A stretch of 42,692 nt of DNA from Pseudorhodoplanes sinuspersici (GCA_945878025.1 CAMDXM010000005.1:1-42692); one strand, 5' to 3'. Shown: positions 18,129-28,159, numbered from the stretch's first letter. Numbers and translations: made by a program. The notes: generated from the sequence alone by a model not told the origin.

Positions 18129-18172
18129 ACATCAAATAGGTGCTGCGAACGGGAACGCCAGATCAGCCTCGT

Positions 18173-19087
18173 TCAACCGCCGTGCGACTTGCCGCGCCCG
18201 AGGGTCTTGTCCGCGAGCGCGCACGACGCGCGCACGTCTGATGGCGTTGCGACGTCCCCGCCCGCCGCGTGCACGAGGCGCACAACCTCCTCCACCAATC
18301 CGCGATTGGTTTCGCGAACGCCCCAGGGCCGATCCTCAAGACCGACACGGATATGCCCGCCGCGCTCAACGGCCGGGGCGATCAGCGGGCGGATGTCGAC
18401 ACCGAGACCCGCCACCATCCACGGCGCGCCGTTGTCGTATTCGGAAAGCAGCGCGAGATGCGTATCGAGATATTGCGGCTTCGGCGGAAAGCCGAAACAG
18501 AATTCGTCCGCGAACATGAAGCGATAGACCGCCGCCGGCACGCGCGGCATTTGTTTGGCTTTCGCCGCCCCGAGCCGGGTGCAGCCCGCTTCATAGATTG
18601 CAAAGCTCGGACGCACGCCATATTGCGCGCCGATCCGCATGCCTTCATAGAAATGATCGTCGGGATTGTAATAAGTGTAGCCGGGCTCCCCGCGCGCCAC
18701 CTCGTCGAAGCGCGTGAAAACCGCCGAGCCCGGATCGATCACCGCCCATTCGGCGAGGCCGTTCTGCGCGAGCTTTTCGAGATGCCTGTAGCGCTCTTTC
18801 GCGCTGCGCAATTCGCCGGCATAGCCCGATCCCGTGATCGGCAAGGTTGGATAGACGATGGCGTCGCATTTCGCGCGGATGCCTTCGATGATCGGCGCGT
18901 ACAGATCGTAATCGTCCTTCTGCCGCCCGGTCGTCTCGTCATAGGCATGCAGATGGACGATGGCCGCGCCAGCTTTCGCCGCCGCGACGCCGTCGGCGAT
19001 GATCTCGTTTCTGGAAATCGGGATCGCGGGCTGGCGCTCGCGCGTCCATGCGCCGTTCAGCGCGCATTCGATCCAGATTTTGGTCAT
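18173..19087 (-). CDS. Beta-keto acid cleavage enzyme family (BKACE; former DUF849)
   Basis: ITIECALNGAWTRERQPAIPIS-like N-terminus, AAAIVHLHAYDETTG, VDIRPLIAPAVERGGHIRVGLEDRPWG. Confidence 0.9.
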   Translation of the reverse strand: MTKIWIECALNGAWTRERQPAIPISRNEIIADGVAAAKAGAAIVHLHAYDETTGRQKDDYDLYAPIIEGIRAKCDAIVYPTLPITGSGYAGELRSAKERYRHLEKLAQNGLAEWAVIDPGSAVFTRFDEVARGEPGYTYYNPDDHFYEGMRIGAQYGVRPSFAIYEAGCTRLGAAKAKQMPRVPAAVYRFMFADEFCFGFPPKPQYLDTHLALLSEYDNGAPWMVAGLGVDIRPLIAPAVERGGHIRVGLEDRPWGVRETNRGLVEEVVRLVHAAGGDVATPSDVRASCALADKTLGRGKSHGG

Positions 19088-19512
19088 CGACCGGATTTCT
19101 TCAAAGGCAGCGAGCTGTTGTCCGTGACCCAGCGCGAAAAGCTTTCCTCGCTCACTTCACCAGCGGCGAGAGATATCATCATAGCCGTTGCCTGCGCCTG
19201 ATCGGGTGCAAACATCACGCCGTTCTTCCGCAGGAAGACCGCCGCCGCGAGGAATGCGATGCGTTTGTTGCCGTCCACGAATGCATGGTTCTTCGCCAAG
19301 CCGAACGCATAGGCGGCGGCGAGCTCGTGCAGCGGAGCCTGCTCGTATTGCCCCTTTTTGCGCGGCCGCTCGACCGCGGATCGAAGCATGCCTTCGTCGC
19401 GCAAGCCTGGCGCCCCGCCGAAGCGGCGCAACTGGCGGCTATGGATGGCGATCACTTGCTCGTAGGTGATCCACGCCGGCTCTTCAGGACCGGACATAAC
19501 TCGCCCGATCAT
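19084..19512 (-). CDS. Doc/Fic-type toxin (death on curing family)
   Basis: Fic core HAFVDGNKRIAFLAAAVFL; 142 aa; overlaps upstream antitoxin by ATGA. Confidence 0.92.
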   Translation of the reverse strand: MIGRVMSGPEEPAWITYEQVIAIHSRQLRRFGGAPGLRDEGMLRSAVERPRKKGQYEQAPLHELAAAYAFGLAKNHAFVDGNKRIAFLAAAVFLRKNGVMFAPDQAQATAMMISLAAGEVSEESFSRWVTDNSSLPLKKSGR

Positions 19513-19745
19513 TTAGCTAAAGTGGCAAGTGTATCGCGATACTCGTCCATGATTTCGTCGGCGACGTCCATCGTCTTTTCGAAATCGGGATCGTAGGGAA
19601 TTGCTTGAAACCCGCCGCCCGCCAGCTCTGTGATGTGCAGCGACTGGCCTCTCTTCAAGTCGAGACGCTGCATCAATTCGCGCGGCAGGATCAGTCCGTC
19701 GGAATTTCCGATTTTTTTGATGTCGAGCTTCATCGCCGAGCCCAT
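19509..19745 (-). CDS. AbrB/MazE-type antitoxin
   Basis: MKLDIKKIGNSDGLILPRELMQRLDLKRGQSLHITEL swapped-hairpin motif; AGGAG 10 nt before ATG at 19745. Confidence 0.9.
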   Translation of the reverse strand: MGSAMKLDIKKIGNSDGLILPRELMQRLDLKRGQSLHITELAGGGFQAIPYDPDFEKTMDVADEIMDEYRDTLATLAK

Positions 19746-19761
19746 ATCCTGAAATCTCCTG

Positions 19762-19789
19762 AGCATGTTATACAGATGTATAACATGCT
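19762..19789. promoter_or_regulatory. Operator-like palindrome of the TA module
   Basis: AGCATGTTATACA GA TGTATAACATGCT: 13-bp perfect arms, 2-nt spacer, just upstream of antitoxin SD. Confidence 0.8.
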
Positions 19790-19825
19790 TCAATAGAGAG
19801 TTCAACGCCTGTTGGACGGCGCTGA

Positions 19826-21703
19826 TTAGCGATCCAGCGCCTCGATCTCGGCGATCATGCGCGCGATCACCGACAGCCCGCCCTGCCAGAAATTCGGATC
19901 GCGCGCGTCGAGCCCGAAGGGCTTGAGCAATTCCGAATGATGCTTGGTGCCGCCGGCCGAGAGCATCGCAAGATAGCGGTCGGCAAAGCCATTCTCAGCT
20001 TTCTCGTAGACCGCGTAAAGCGAGTTCACCAGGCAATCGCCGAACGCATAAGCGTAAACGTAGAACGGCGAATGGATGAAGTGCGGGATGTAAGTCCAGA
20101 ATACTTCATAGCCGGGCCTGATGTCGATCGCGGGCCCCAGGCTCTCGCGCTGCACCTGCATCCAGATCTCGCCGATGCGCTCGGAGGTGAGTTCCCCGCT
20201 CTTGCGTTCGGTATGGATCATGCGCTCGAAGGTATAGAACGCGATCTGGCGCACCACCGTATTGAGCATGTCCTCGACCTTGCCGGCGAGCATGGCTTTG
20301 CGCTGCGCTTTGTCGGTGGTCGCAGCGAGAAGCCGCTGGAAGGTGAGCATCTCGCCGAACACGCTTGCCGTTTCAGCGAGCGTGAGCGGCGTTGGCGCCA
20401 TCAGCGGGCCGTTCGGCGCGGCCAGCACTTGATGCACGCCGTGGCCGAGCTCATGCGCGAGCGTCATCACGTCGCGCGGCTTGCCCTGGTAATTGAGCAT
20501 CACGTAAGGATGCGCCGACGGCACGGTCGGATGCGCGAACGCGCCCGGCGACTTGCCCGGCCGCACCGGCGCGTCGATCCAGCGCTCGTCGAAAAAGCGT
20601 CCGGCGATCTGCGCCATCCTTGGCGAGAACGCGCCATAGGCCGAGAGCACGGTATGCTTCGCCTCGTCCCACTTGATGCTGCGCATATCCACCGTCGGCA
20701 GCGGCGCGTTGCGGTCCCAATGCGGCAGCTTGTCCTTGCCGAACCAGCGCGCCTTCAATGCGTAATAGCGGTGCGACAATGACGGATAGGAGGCGCGCAC
20801 GGCGGAGACGAGCGCTTCCACCACTTCCCGCTCGACGCGATTGGACAGATGCCGGTCGTCGGCGATGTCCTTAAAGCCGCGCCAGCGGTCGGAGATTTCC
20901 TTGTCCTTGGCGAGCGTGTTGGTGATGAGAGTAAAGAGCCGCACGTTATCCTTGAACGTCTTCGCCAACGCTTCGGCCGCAGACTTGCGAGCTTTCTCCG
21001 AATGACCCTGCAGCATGTTGAGCGTCGGCTCGATCGCGAGGCTTTGCCCCTGCACGTCGAAGCGGAGGCTTGCCATGGTTTCGTCGAACAGGCGGTTCCA
21101 TGCCGAATAGCCGCTGACGGATTTCTCGTGGAACAATTGCTCGATGCGATCCTCGAGCTGGTATGGCTTTTCCTTGCGCACGTCCTCGATCCACGGCCGG
21201 TAATGGCCGAGCACCGGATCGTCCATCGCCTGTTCGAGCAGCGCGTCCTCGATGCGGTTGAGTTCGAGCGTGAAGAAAAGAAGATGCAGCGAGATCGCCG
21301 TGATGCGTTCCTGCACATCGCCGTAGAATTTCGCGTGCGCAGGATCGGTGGTGTTGCCGGCATAGACCAGCGACGCATAGGACACGACGCGGCCAAGCAG
21401 ATCCTGCACCGCCTCGTAGCGCCGCACCGCCTCCGCGAGCGCGGGCCAGCCGGATGGCTGCGCGGCGAAGCCCGAGAGCTTGCCCTTGTAATCCTTCTCG
21501 AAGGCGATGCACTCGGTCTCGCCGCGATCGAGGTCGCGCCGGATGTCGGGCGAATCGATCGCCGGATAAAGATCGGCGAGATTCCATTCCGGCAATGCGC
21601 CGAGATCGGGCGCCTTCGCCGCTTTCACGGCTTTTTTGGCGGCCGGCTTCGGAGCGGGCTTGCTTGAGGGTTTGGTCGCGCGCTTGGCTGAGGAACGGGG
21701 CAT
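19826..21703 (-). CDS. pepF: M3 family oligoendopeptidase F-like
   Basis: Zn motif TLAHELGHGVHQVL; Lys/Pro/Ala-rich N-terminal tail. Confidence 0.95.
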   Translation of the reverse strand: MPRSSAKRATKPSSKPAPKPAAKKAVKAAKAPDLGALPEWNLADLYPAIDSPDIRRDLDRGETECIAFEKDYKGKLSGFAAQPSGWPALAEAVRRYEAVQDLLGRVVSYASLVYAGNTTDPAHAKFYGDVQERITAISLHLLFFTLELNRIEDALLEQAMDDPVLGHYRPWIEDVRKEKPYQLEDRIEQLFHEKSVSGYSAWNRLFDETMASLRFDVQGQSLAIEPTLNMLQGHSEKARKSAAEALAKTFKDNVRLFTLITNTLAKDKEISDRWRGFKDIADDRHLSNRVEREVVEALVSAVRASYPSLSHRYYALKARWFGKDKLPHWDRNAPLPTVDMRSIKWDEAKHTVLSAYGAFSPRMAQIAGRFFDERWIDAPVRPGKSPGAFAHPTVPSAHPYVMLNYQGKPRDVMTLAHELGHGVHQVLAAPNGPLMAPTPLTLAETASVFGEMLTFQRLLAATTDKAQRKAMLAGKVEDMLNTVVRQIAFYTFERMIHTERKSGELTSERIGEIWMQVQRESLGPAIDIRPGYEVFWTYIPHFIHSPFYVYAYAFGDCLVNSLYAVYEKAENGFADRYLAMLSAGGTKHHSELLKPFGLDARDPNFWQGGLSVIARMIAEIEALDR

Positions 21704-21947
21704 GAAAGGAAAAGGCCTTCGGAATGGTCTACGGCAGCGGATCGGTGTGGCGAAGCCACGACATGGCTACAAAAAGCTCTGGATAGGTATCACGCCTGCG
21801 CGTTTCGCACATAACCGGCCCACGGCGGCGAGCGCCAATCGGGAATCGCCTCGCCTTAACAGCCTATTAAGCCAAAAAGCGCCTAATTGCCCCGAATCGG
21901 CACAACCTGCGTTGCCGCGTCGCGCTGAAAGCGCCGGGGAATATGTC

Positions 21948-23480
21948 ATGAGCGAATGCGTTCTGATCGTCGACGACGATCCGGTCCAGCGCCGCCTGCT
22001 GGAGAACATGGCGCAGAAATTCGGCTATGTGGCCATGACCGCCGATAGCGGCGAACAGGCGCTCCGGCTGCTGACCGGGCCGGACGGGCCGCGCGTCGAC
22101 TGCATGGTGCTCGATCTCGTGATGCCCGATCTCGACGGCCTTGGCGTGCTTGCGCGCCTGCGCGATGCCGGCTCCGCGATCCCTGTGATCGTGCAGACCG
22201 CGCATGGCGGCATCGACAATGTCATCTCCGCGATGCGCGCGGGCGCGGTCGACTTTGTGGTCAAGCCGGCCAGCGCCGAGCGCCTGCAGGTCTCGATCCG
22301 CAATGCGCTCTCGACCAGCGCGCTCGCCGGCGAATTGCAGCGCATGAAGCGCAGCCAGTCCGGCACGCTCACCTTCAGGGACATCGTCACCCGCAGCGCC
22401 GCCATGCGGCCCGTGCTCAAGAACGCGGAGAAAGCCGCGTCCTCGTCGATTCCGGTTCTGATCGAGGGTGAATCCGGCGTCGGCAAGGAAATCATCGCGC
22501 GCGCCATCCACGGTTCCGGCGAGCGGCGCGCGAAGCCCTTCGTCGCCGTCAATTGCGGCGCGATCCCCGACAATCTCGTGGAGAGCATTTTGTTCGGCCA
22601 CGAGAGGGGCGCCTTTACCGGCGCGACCGAACAGCATGCCGGCAAATTCGTGGAAGCCTCCGGCGGCACGCTGTTCCTCGACGAGGTCGGCGAATTGCCC
22701 CCCGCGGCGCAGGTGAAGCTCCTGCGCGCCGTGCAGGAGGGCGAAGTCGAGCCGGTCGGCGGCAGGAAGCCGATCAAGGTCGATGTGCGTCTGATCTCCG
22801 CCACCAACCGCGACCTGATCGCCGACGTGAAGGCGGGACGTTTTCGAGAGGATCTATTCTATCGCCTGCACGTGTTTCCGATTTCGGTGCCGCCTCTGCG
22901 CGAGCGGCCGGAAGATATCGCCGATCTGGCGCGGCATTTCCTGGCGCGCTTCGGCGCGGAGGAAGGCAAGACGATCCGCGCGATCACCTCCGAGGCCCTG
23001 GCATTGCTGTCGGCGCATCGATGGCCGGGGAATGTCCGGCAACTTGAGAACGCGGTGTTCCGCGCGGTGGTCCTGGCCGAAGGCCCGGCCATCGGCGCGG
23101 CCGAATTTCCGCAGATTGCCGCGCTCGCCCAACCGGGGAACGAGATGTCGGTCATCGAACATGGCCCGGCGCTGGTCGCGATTCCGGAGCCGTTTCACAT
23201 GACGCCGCATATTCTGGCGCCCGATATCTCGGCGTCCCGGCTCGCGCCGGATTTCAGCCCCGGAATGATGGCGCTGCTCGATGCGGACGATCATGTGCGG
23301 CCGATCGAGGAGATCGAAAGCGAAGTGATCCGTTTCGCGATTAACCATTATCGCGGTCAGATGTCGGAAGTGGCGCGGCGGCTACGCATCGGCCGCTCGA
23401 CCCTGTACCGCAAGCTGGAGAGCCTCGGATTGCAGGAATCCATCAATAAAATCGAGCCGGAACCCGTGTCCCAAGGGTGA
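21948..23480 (+). CDS. Sigma-54-dependent response regulator (REC-AAA+-FIS)
   Basis: VLIVDDDPVQRRL, GESGVGKEIIARAIH, ERGAFTGATEQH, FIS helix MSEVARRLRIGRSTLYRKLESLG. Confidence 0.95.
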   Translation: MSECVLIVDDDPVQRRLLENMAQKFGYVAMTADSGEQALRLLTGPDGPRVDCMVLDLVMPDLDGLGVLARLRDAGSAIPVIVQTAHGGIDNVISAMRAGAVDFVVKPASAERLQVSIRNALSTSALAGELQRMKRSQSGTLTFRDIVTRSAAMRPVLKNAEKAASSSIPVLIEGESGVGKEIIARAIHGSGERRAKPFVAVNCGAIPDNLVESILFGHERGAFTGATEQHAGKFVEASGGTLFLDEVGELPPAAQVKLLRAVQEGEVEPVGGRKPIKVDVRLISATNRDLIADVKAGRFREDLFYRLHVFPISVPPLRERPEDIADLARHFLARFGAEEGKTIRAITSEALALLSAHRWPGNVRQLENAVFRAVVLAEGPAIGAAEFPQIAALAQPGNEMSVIEHGPALVAIPEPFHMTPHILAPDISASRLAPDFSPGMMALLDADDHVRPIEEIESEVIRFAINHYRGQMSEVARRLRIGRSTLYRKLESLGLQESINKIEPEPVSQG

Positions 23481-23570
23481 CACCGCGGTAAAACCAGCGG
23501 ATAGCGGGGACTGGCGGGGTACGATATTGCGCCGCACCCCAAATTAGCATCTGGTCTGATCGCCCTGCGG

Positions 23571-23615
23571 GCTTTATGTCGGTATTCGAACATAAAGCGG
23601 GCGTTTATAACGCCC
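23571..23615. promoter_or_regulatory. Two adjacent hairpins between the response regulator and the L,D-transpeptidase
   Basis: GCTTTATGT ... ACATAAAGC (23571-23598) then GGGCGTT TAT AACGCCC (23599-23615). Confidence 0.6.
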
Positions 23616-23640
23616 CCTCAGGACGGATCAGGAGACATCG

Positions 23641-25641
23641 ATGCGGGGCTTTCATCTCGACCGGATTCTCGCCGGAACGGCGCTTGCGCTGGTTCTGACG
23701 CTGTCAGGGCAGGCGAACGCACAGTCCAATAATCCCGCCCCGGCGGCGATCCCGGTTCCCGAGCCCGCCAACGTTCCGCCCCCGAATGCCGCCGATGTCG
23801 CAAAGAGCGCGCCGACGGTGACGCCGGCGGCGCAAGGAACGACGTTCGAAACGCCCCGCGCGGCCGCACCCAACACCACCGCGACAGCGCCTGCCGCCGC
23901 GCCTGCACCCGCCGCCGCGTCCGCCGATCCGGCCTTCGCGGAGAAGCTGCGCGAAACTCTCACCAGCCGCGGCGACCGCATCTTCAGCCGCAAAGGCGAC
24001 AAGGCCAGCGTCGAGGCTTTCTATCGCGACCGCAATTACGCGCCGCTCTGGGTGAGCGACGGCGCGCCGTCCGCGCGCGCGGTCGAAGCCATCGCCTATC
24101 TGCGCGGCGTCGATGCCGACGGCCTTGAGCCGTCCGAATATCCGGCGCCCGATTTCAGGGCGACCGATCCGGCGGCGATGGCCGAGGCCGAACTCAAATT
24201 CACCGACACCGTCCTCACCTTCGCGCGCCATGCGCAGAACGGCCGCGTGCATTGGAGCCGCGTCAGCCAGGACATCTTCTACAATCAGGATCCGGTCGAG
24301 CCGGCTTCCGTGCTCGCCGGCATCGCCGGCGCCAGAACCGCGGGCGAAGCGCTCGGCAGCTATCTGCCGCAACACGAACAATACAAGGCGCTCAAGGCGA
24401 AGCTCGCCGAGGCGCGCAACCAGAAGGGCGACAAAGCGCCCGCGCGCATCGGCGCAGGCCCGGTGCTCAAGACCGGCAAGGTGCTGGTGCAGGACGAGCG
24501 CGTGCCGCTCTTGCGCGAGAAGCTCGGGCTCGAAGGCGACAAATCCGACATCACCTATGACAAGGAACTGGAAGACGCCGTCGCCAGGTTCCAGAAGCGT
24601 AAGCAACTCGCCGGCAAAGGCGAGCTGAACGCGGCCACGATCGCGGCCCTCAACGGCCCCTCGCGCGAACGCGACGCCGACATCATCGTCGCCAATCTCG
24701 AACGCTGGCGCTGGATGCCGCACGAACTCGGCAAGACCCGCGTCGTGGTCAACATTCCGGATTTCACGCTGCGGCTCTACCGCAACGACCAGCTTTACTG
24801 GAACACGCGTATCGTGGTCGGCAAGCCGAATTTGCCGACGCCGATCATGAGCGCGACGATGAAATTCATCACGGTCAATCCGACCTGGAACGTTCCGCCA
24901 TCGATCATCGCGAACGAATATCTGCCCGCGCTCCGCAACGACCCCGACGCGATCAGGCGCATCGGCCTCAAGATGGAGCAGAATCCGGACGGCACGGTTC
25001 GCATCTATCAGCCGCCGGGCGAAGCCAATGCGCTCGGCCGCATCCGCTTCAACTTCCCGAACAAGTTCCTGGTCTATCAGCACGACACGCCGGACAAGAA
25101 TTTGTTCGCGCACGACAAGCGCGCTTACAGCCATGGCTGCATGCGCGTGCAGGATCCGCTGATGTATGGCGAGAAGCTGCTTTCGATCGTGCTGCCGAAC
25201 GAGAACTACACCTCGGAGCGCCTGCGCAAGATGTTCGGCGGTTCGGAGGTCAATATCGACTTCCCGGTCCATATCCCGGTGCATCTGACCTACCAGAGCG
25301 CCTATGTGGACGAATCCGGCAAGCTTGTGGTCCGCGATGACGTGTATGGCCGCGACGCGGCGCTGCTCGCGATCCTGAAGGGCAACGATCGCCGCGTGGC
25401 CGATATCGGCATCGAACGTTCGCCGACCGGCTCCGGTATCAGCCGCGATGCGCTGCGCTTCAACGTGCCGGGCTCGAGCGATTTCACCAATCCGTTCGCA
25501 TCCTGGTTCGGCGGCGGCCCGCGTGCAACGGCGGCGGCTCCGCGTCCGTCCCAGCCGGTGGCGCAGCGACCGGGCGACCGGCGCGGGAACCGCGTCTCGG
25601 TGCGCGACGAGCCGAGTTTTATCGAGCGTCTTTTCCGCTAA
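23641..25641 (+). CDS. Murein L,D-transpeptidase (YcbB/LdtD-like) with peptidoglycan-binding region
   Basis: Signal peptide, RVVVNIPDFTLRLYRNDQLYWNTRIVVGKPNLPTPI, catalytic YSHGCMRVQDP. Confidence 0.94.
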   Translation: MRGFHLDRILAGTALALVLTLSGQANAQSNNPAPAAIPVPEPANVPPPNAADVAKSAPTVTPAAQGTTFETPRAAAPNTTATAPAAAPAPAAASADPAFAEKLRETLTSRGDRIFSRKGDKASVEAFYRDRNYAPLWVSDGAPSARAVEAIAYLRGVDADGLEPSEYPAPDFRATDPAAMAEAELKFTDTVLTFARHAQNGRVHWSRVSQDIFYNQDPVEPASVLAGIAGARTAGEALGSYLPQHEQYKALKAKLAEARNQKGDKAPARIGAGPVLKTGKVLVQDERVPLLREKLGLEGDKSDITYDKELEDAVARFQKRKQLAGKGELNAATIAALNGPSRERDADIIVANLERWRWMPHELGKTRVVVNIPDFTLRLYRNDQLYWNTRIVVGKPNLPTPIMSATMKFITVNPTWNVPPSIIANEYLPALRNDPDAIRRIGLKMEQNPDGTVRIYQPPGEANALGRIRFNFPNKFLVYQHDTPDKNLFAHDKRAYSHGCMRVQDPLMYGEKLLSIVLPNENYTSERLRKMFGGSEVNIDFPVHIPVHLTYQSAYVDESGKLVVRDDVYGRDAALLAILKGNDRRVADIGIERSPTGSGISRDALRFNVPGSSDFTNPFASWFGGGPRATAAAPRPSQPVAQRPGDRRGNRVSVRDEPSFIERLFR

Positions 25642-25667
25642 TTCACGGCGATATAGCGAGGTCTGGA

Positions 25668-25704
25668 CCGCCCGTTAACCACCAGGTTAGCGGGCGGTTC
25701 GTTT
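25668..25704 (+). terminator. Intrinsic terminator after the L,D-transpeptidase
   Basis: CCGCCCGTTAACC acca GGTTAGCGGGCGG TTCGTTT. Confidence 0.7.
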
Positions 25705-25845
25705 ATGCGGGGTTTGCAGGCGCGCGGCCTCATTTTGCCATACTCGACCGTTACCAAAACCGCGCCGGTTGGCGAGGGGGCGATAACCCTGCCTTAACTC
25801 TTCCCGGTAACACTGCGTTAGGGATTTCCCCGCGGCGCATGCGCC

Positions 25846-27624
25846 GTGGCCAGCCTTGCTGAACGCCACCACACGGGAAAAAACGTGCCAGTTCGGACCG
25901 CACGCAGGGCTGACTTTCGATCTGTGTCGCGCGCCGGAACGCGTATCGGCCTTGCCGCCTTCCTGATCGTCGCCGGCTCCGAAGCCACGCACAACGCGAT
26001 CGCGAACGGCGACACCCGCACGATTTCATTCCACCATCTGCATACCGGCGAAGACCTCACCATCACCTACAAGCGCGATGGCCGCTACGACGACGCCGCG
26101 CTGAAGAAGATCGACTGGCTGATGCGCGACTGGCGCCAGAACCAGGACATCAAGATGGACCCGCACCTGATCGACGCGGTGTGGGAGGCGCATCGGGAGG
26201 TGGGTTCCAAGAGTGCGATCCAGGTCGTGTGCGGATATCGCGCGCCAGTGACCAACGCCATGCTCCGCCGCCGTTCGAGCGGCGTCGCGCAGCAAAGCCA
26301 GCACACCGTCGGCAAGGCGATGGATTTCCTTATTCCGGACGCAAAACTCGACGACCTGCGCGCGGCAGGCCTGCGCCTGCAGCGCGGCGGCGTCGGTTTC
26401 TATCCGGGCTCCGGCTGGCCATTCGTGCATATGGACGTCGGCAGCGTGCGGCACTGGCCGCGCATGACGCATGATCAGCTTGTGAAAGTGTTCCCCGACG
26501 GCCGCACGGTTCATATCCCGACCGATGGCCAGCCGCTGAAAGGTTATACGCTCGCGCTCGCGGATATCGAGAAACGCGGCGGCACGCCGTCGGCGATCTC
26601 GCTCGAAACCGCGCGCATGGCCGGTGTGAATACCGAAAAGCGCAGCACGCTCGCCACCCTGTTCGGCTTCGGCAAGAAGAAGGACAGGGATGAGGACGAG
26701 GAGGCGGACATCCCGGCGCGCGCTCCGCAAGCCCAAGCCGCCGCGGCAGCGCCTGCGGCCAACGCCGCCCGCCCGAATATCTTTGCCTGGAGCGAGGGAC
26801 CAAAGCCCGTCGCCCAGACCGCGCCATCCTCCACGACCGCGCCCCAGACCGCGCAGACCGCTGTGCCGATGCCGAAGGCGAAGCCCGCAGCGCCGGCGCA
26901 GGTCGCGGCAGCCGTCCCCGCGCAGCCCACGCCCGAGAAACCCGCGCGCGCCGCGCAGCCCGGCAGCATCTATTCGCTGGCCAGCGTCACGCCGAACGAC
27001 GTGATCAACTCGCGCGGCTATTGGCAGGGCCTGCCGGAAACGCCGATTGAGACATCGTCCGCGCGCCGCATCGATACTGCGTCCGCCGATCCGCAGGTCG
27101 CAGCCGCGGTCGCAAGAAATCAGGCAACCACCGGAAGCATCGGGCCGTGGGCCAGAGAGATGCCCGGCGAGGTCGCAACCGCTTTCGCCTCGGCCGCCGA
27201 ACCGAAGGCCGATCCGCGCCCCGCCCGATCCGCTCCCGTGGGCCTGGTCACCAGCAACGCCATCCCGCGCAGCGCGGCGGCCGCCGCCGGCACCACCGTC
27301 GCGCTCAAGAGCGCGCCGCACCGTCCCTCGGAAATCCAGACCGCCCTGCCCGCTTCGCTCCCCGTCACCGGGCGCGCCGCCGACGAGCCTTGGCTGCGCG
27401 CGATCATCGCGACGCCGAGCGTACAGGCCTACATGACCATCACGCTGATGGGCACGGCCGACATGCGCATGCTGCAGCCGCTTCTGCGCCGGCCGTCGTC
27501 CGTGCTGATGATGACCTTCTCGGACGATCCGCATGCGGGCATGAGCCACCGCCGCTTCGAGGGCCCGGCGATCGTATTTCTCGCAAGCGTCATGCCCAGC
27601 AGCCGCACCGCAGCTTTGCGGTAA
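25846..27624 (+). CDS. DUF882 / YcbK-like peptidoglycan peptidase (M15-type) with long Ala/Pro-rich region
   Basis: ISFHHLHTGEDLTITYKRDGRYDDAALKKIDWLMRDWR, SQHTVGKAMDFLIPDAKL, GVGFYPGSGWPFVHMDVGSVRHWPRM. Confidence 0.9.
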   Translation: MASLAERHHTGKNVPVRTARRADFRSVSRAGTRIGLAAFLIVAGSEATHNAIANGDTRTISFHHLHTGEDLTITYKRDGRYDDAALKKIDWLMRDWRQNQDIKMDPHLIDAVWEAHREVGSKSAIQVVCGYRAPVTNAMLRRRSSGVAQQSQHTVGKAMDFLIPDAKLDDLRAAGLRLQRGGVGFYPGSGWPFVHMDVGSVRHWPRMTHDQLVKVFPDGRTVHIPTDGQPLKGYTLALADIEKRGGTPSAISLETARMAGVNTEKRSTLATLFGFGKKKDRDEDEEADIPARAPQAQAAAAAPAANAARPNIFAWSEGPKPVAQTAPSSTTAPQTAQTAVPMPKAKPAAPAQVAAAVPAQPTPEKPARAAQPGSIYSLASVTPNDVINSRGYWQGLPETPIETSSARRIDTASADPQVAAAVARNQATTGSIGPWAREMPGEVATAFASAAEPKADPRPARSAPVGLVTSNAIPRSAAAAAGTTVALKSAPHRPSEIQTALPASLPVTGRAADEPWLRAIIATPSVQAYMTITLMGTADMRMLQPLLRRPSSVLMMTFSDDPHAGMSHRRFEGPAIVFLASVMPSSRTAALR

Positions 27625-27690
27625 ATTATCGATTCATTTCCGTCATCCTGAAGCGCTCGGCGCGGAGCGCGCCGCACCTCGGGGCGACGT

Positions 27691-27972
27691 TCAGTTCTTC
27701 AGCATGCCGAGCGCATGCATATAGGTTTCCAGGATCGCGTCCTGTTCCTCGCGCTCGGTGGTTTCCATCTTGCGCAGCCGGATGATGGCGCGCAACGCCT
27801 TCACGTCGAAGCCGTTGACCTTGGCCTCGCCGAATACGTCGCGGATGTCGTCGGAGATTGCCTTCTTTTCTTCCTCGAGCTTCTCGACGCGCTCGACGAT
27901 CGACCGCAGCTGGTCTTTGGCAAAACGGGTGGCGGCGGCGGGCGTTTGCTTGGCTTCTGCGGTGGCCGGCAT
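27691..27972 (-). CDS. gapR: DUF2312 / GapR-type nucleoid-associated protein
   Basis: [52 protein letters not shown]. Confidence 0.93.
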   Translation of the reverse strand: MPATAEAKQTPAAATRFAKDQLRSIVERVEKLEEEKKAISDDIRDVFGEAKVNGFDVKALRAIIRLRKMETTEREEQDAILETYMHALGMLKN

Positions 27973-28159
27973 TGGACTTCAACTCCTCATGAACGCGGGC
28001 ACACATGCCCCTTTTCATCTTCATGGTGTCCGAGGATGCAGCGCCGGCGTCAAGGCAAAGCACCCGGCTTCGCCCATCATCCACAGGCCAGAAATTTTCG
28101 GGTGATAATCCGCAAATGCCCTTTGCGGCTCGCGGCACGCCGATCGGGCGCGAGACCGT

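Noticed and set aside
23704-25284. 526-aa minus-strand ORF
   Set aside because: Antisense shadow of the L,D-transpeptidase gene in high-GC DNA; Arg/His/Asp-biased composition, no recognisable domain
26026-27549. 507-aa minus-strand ORF
   Set aside because: Antisense shadow of the DUF882 gene; low-complexity composition
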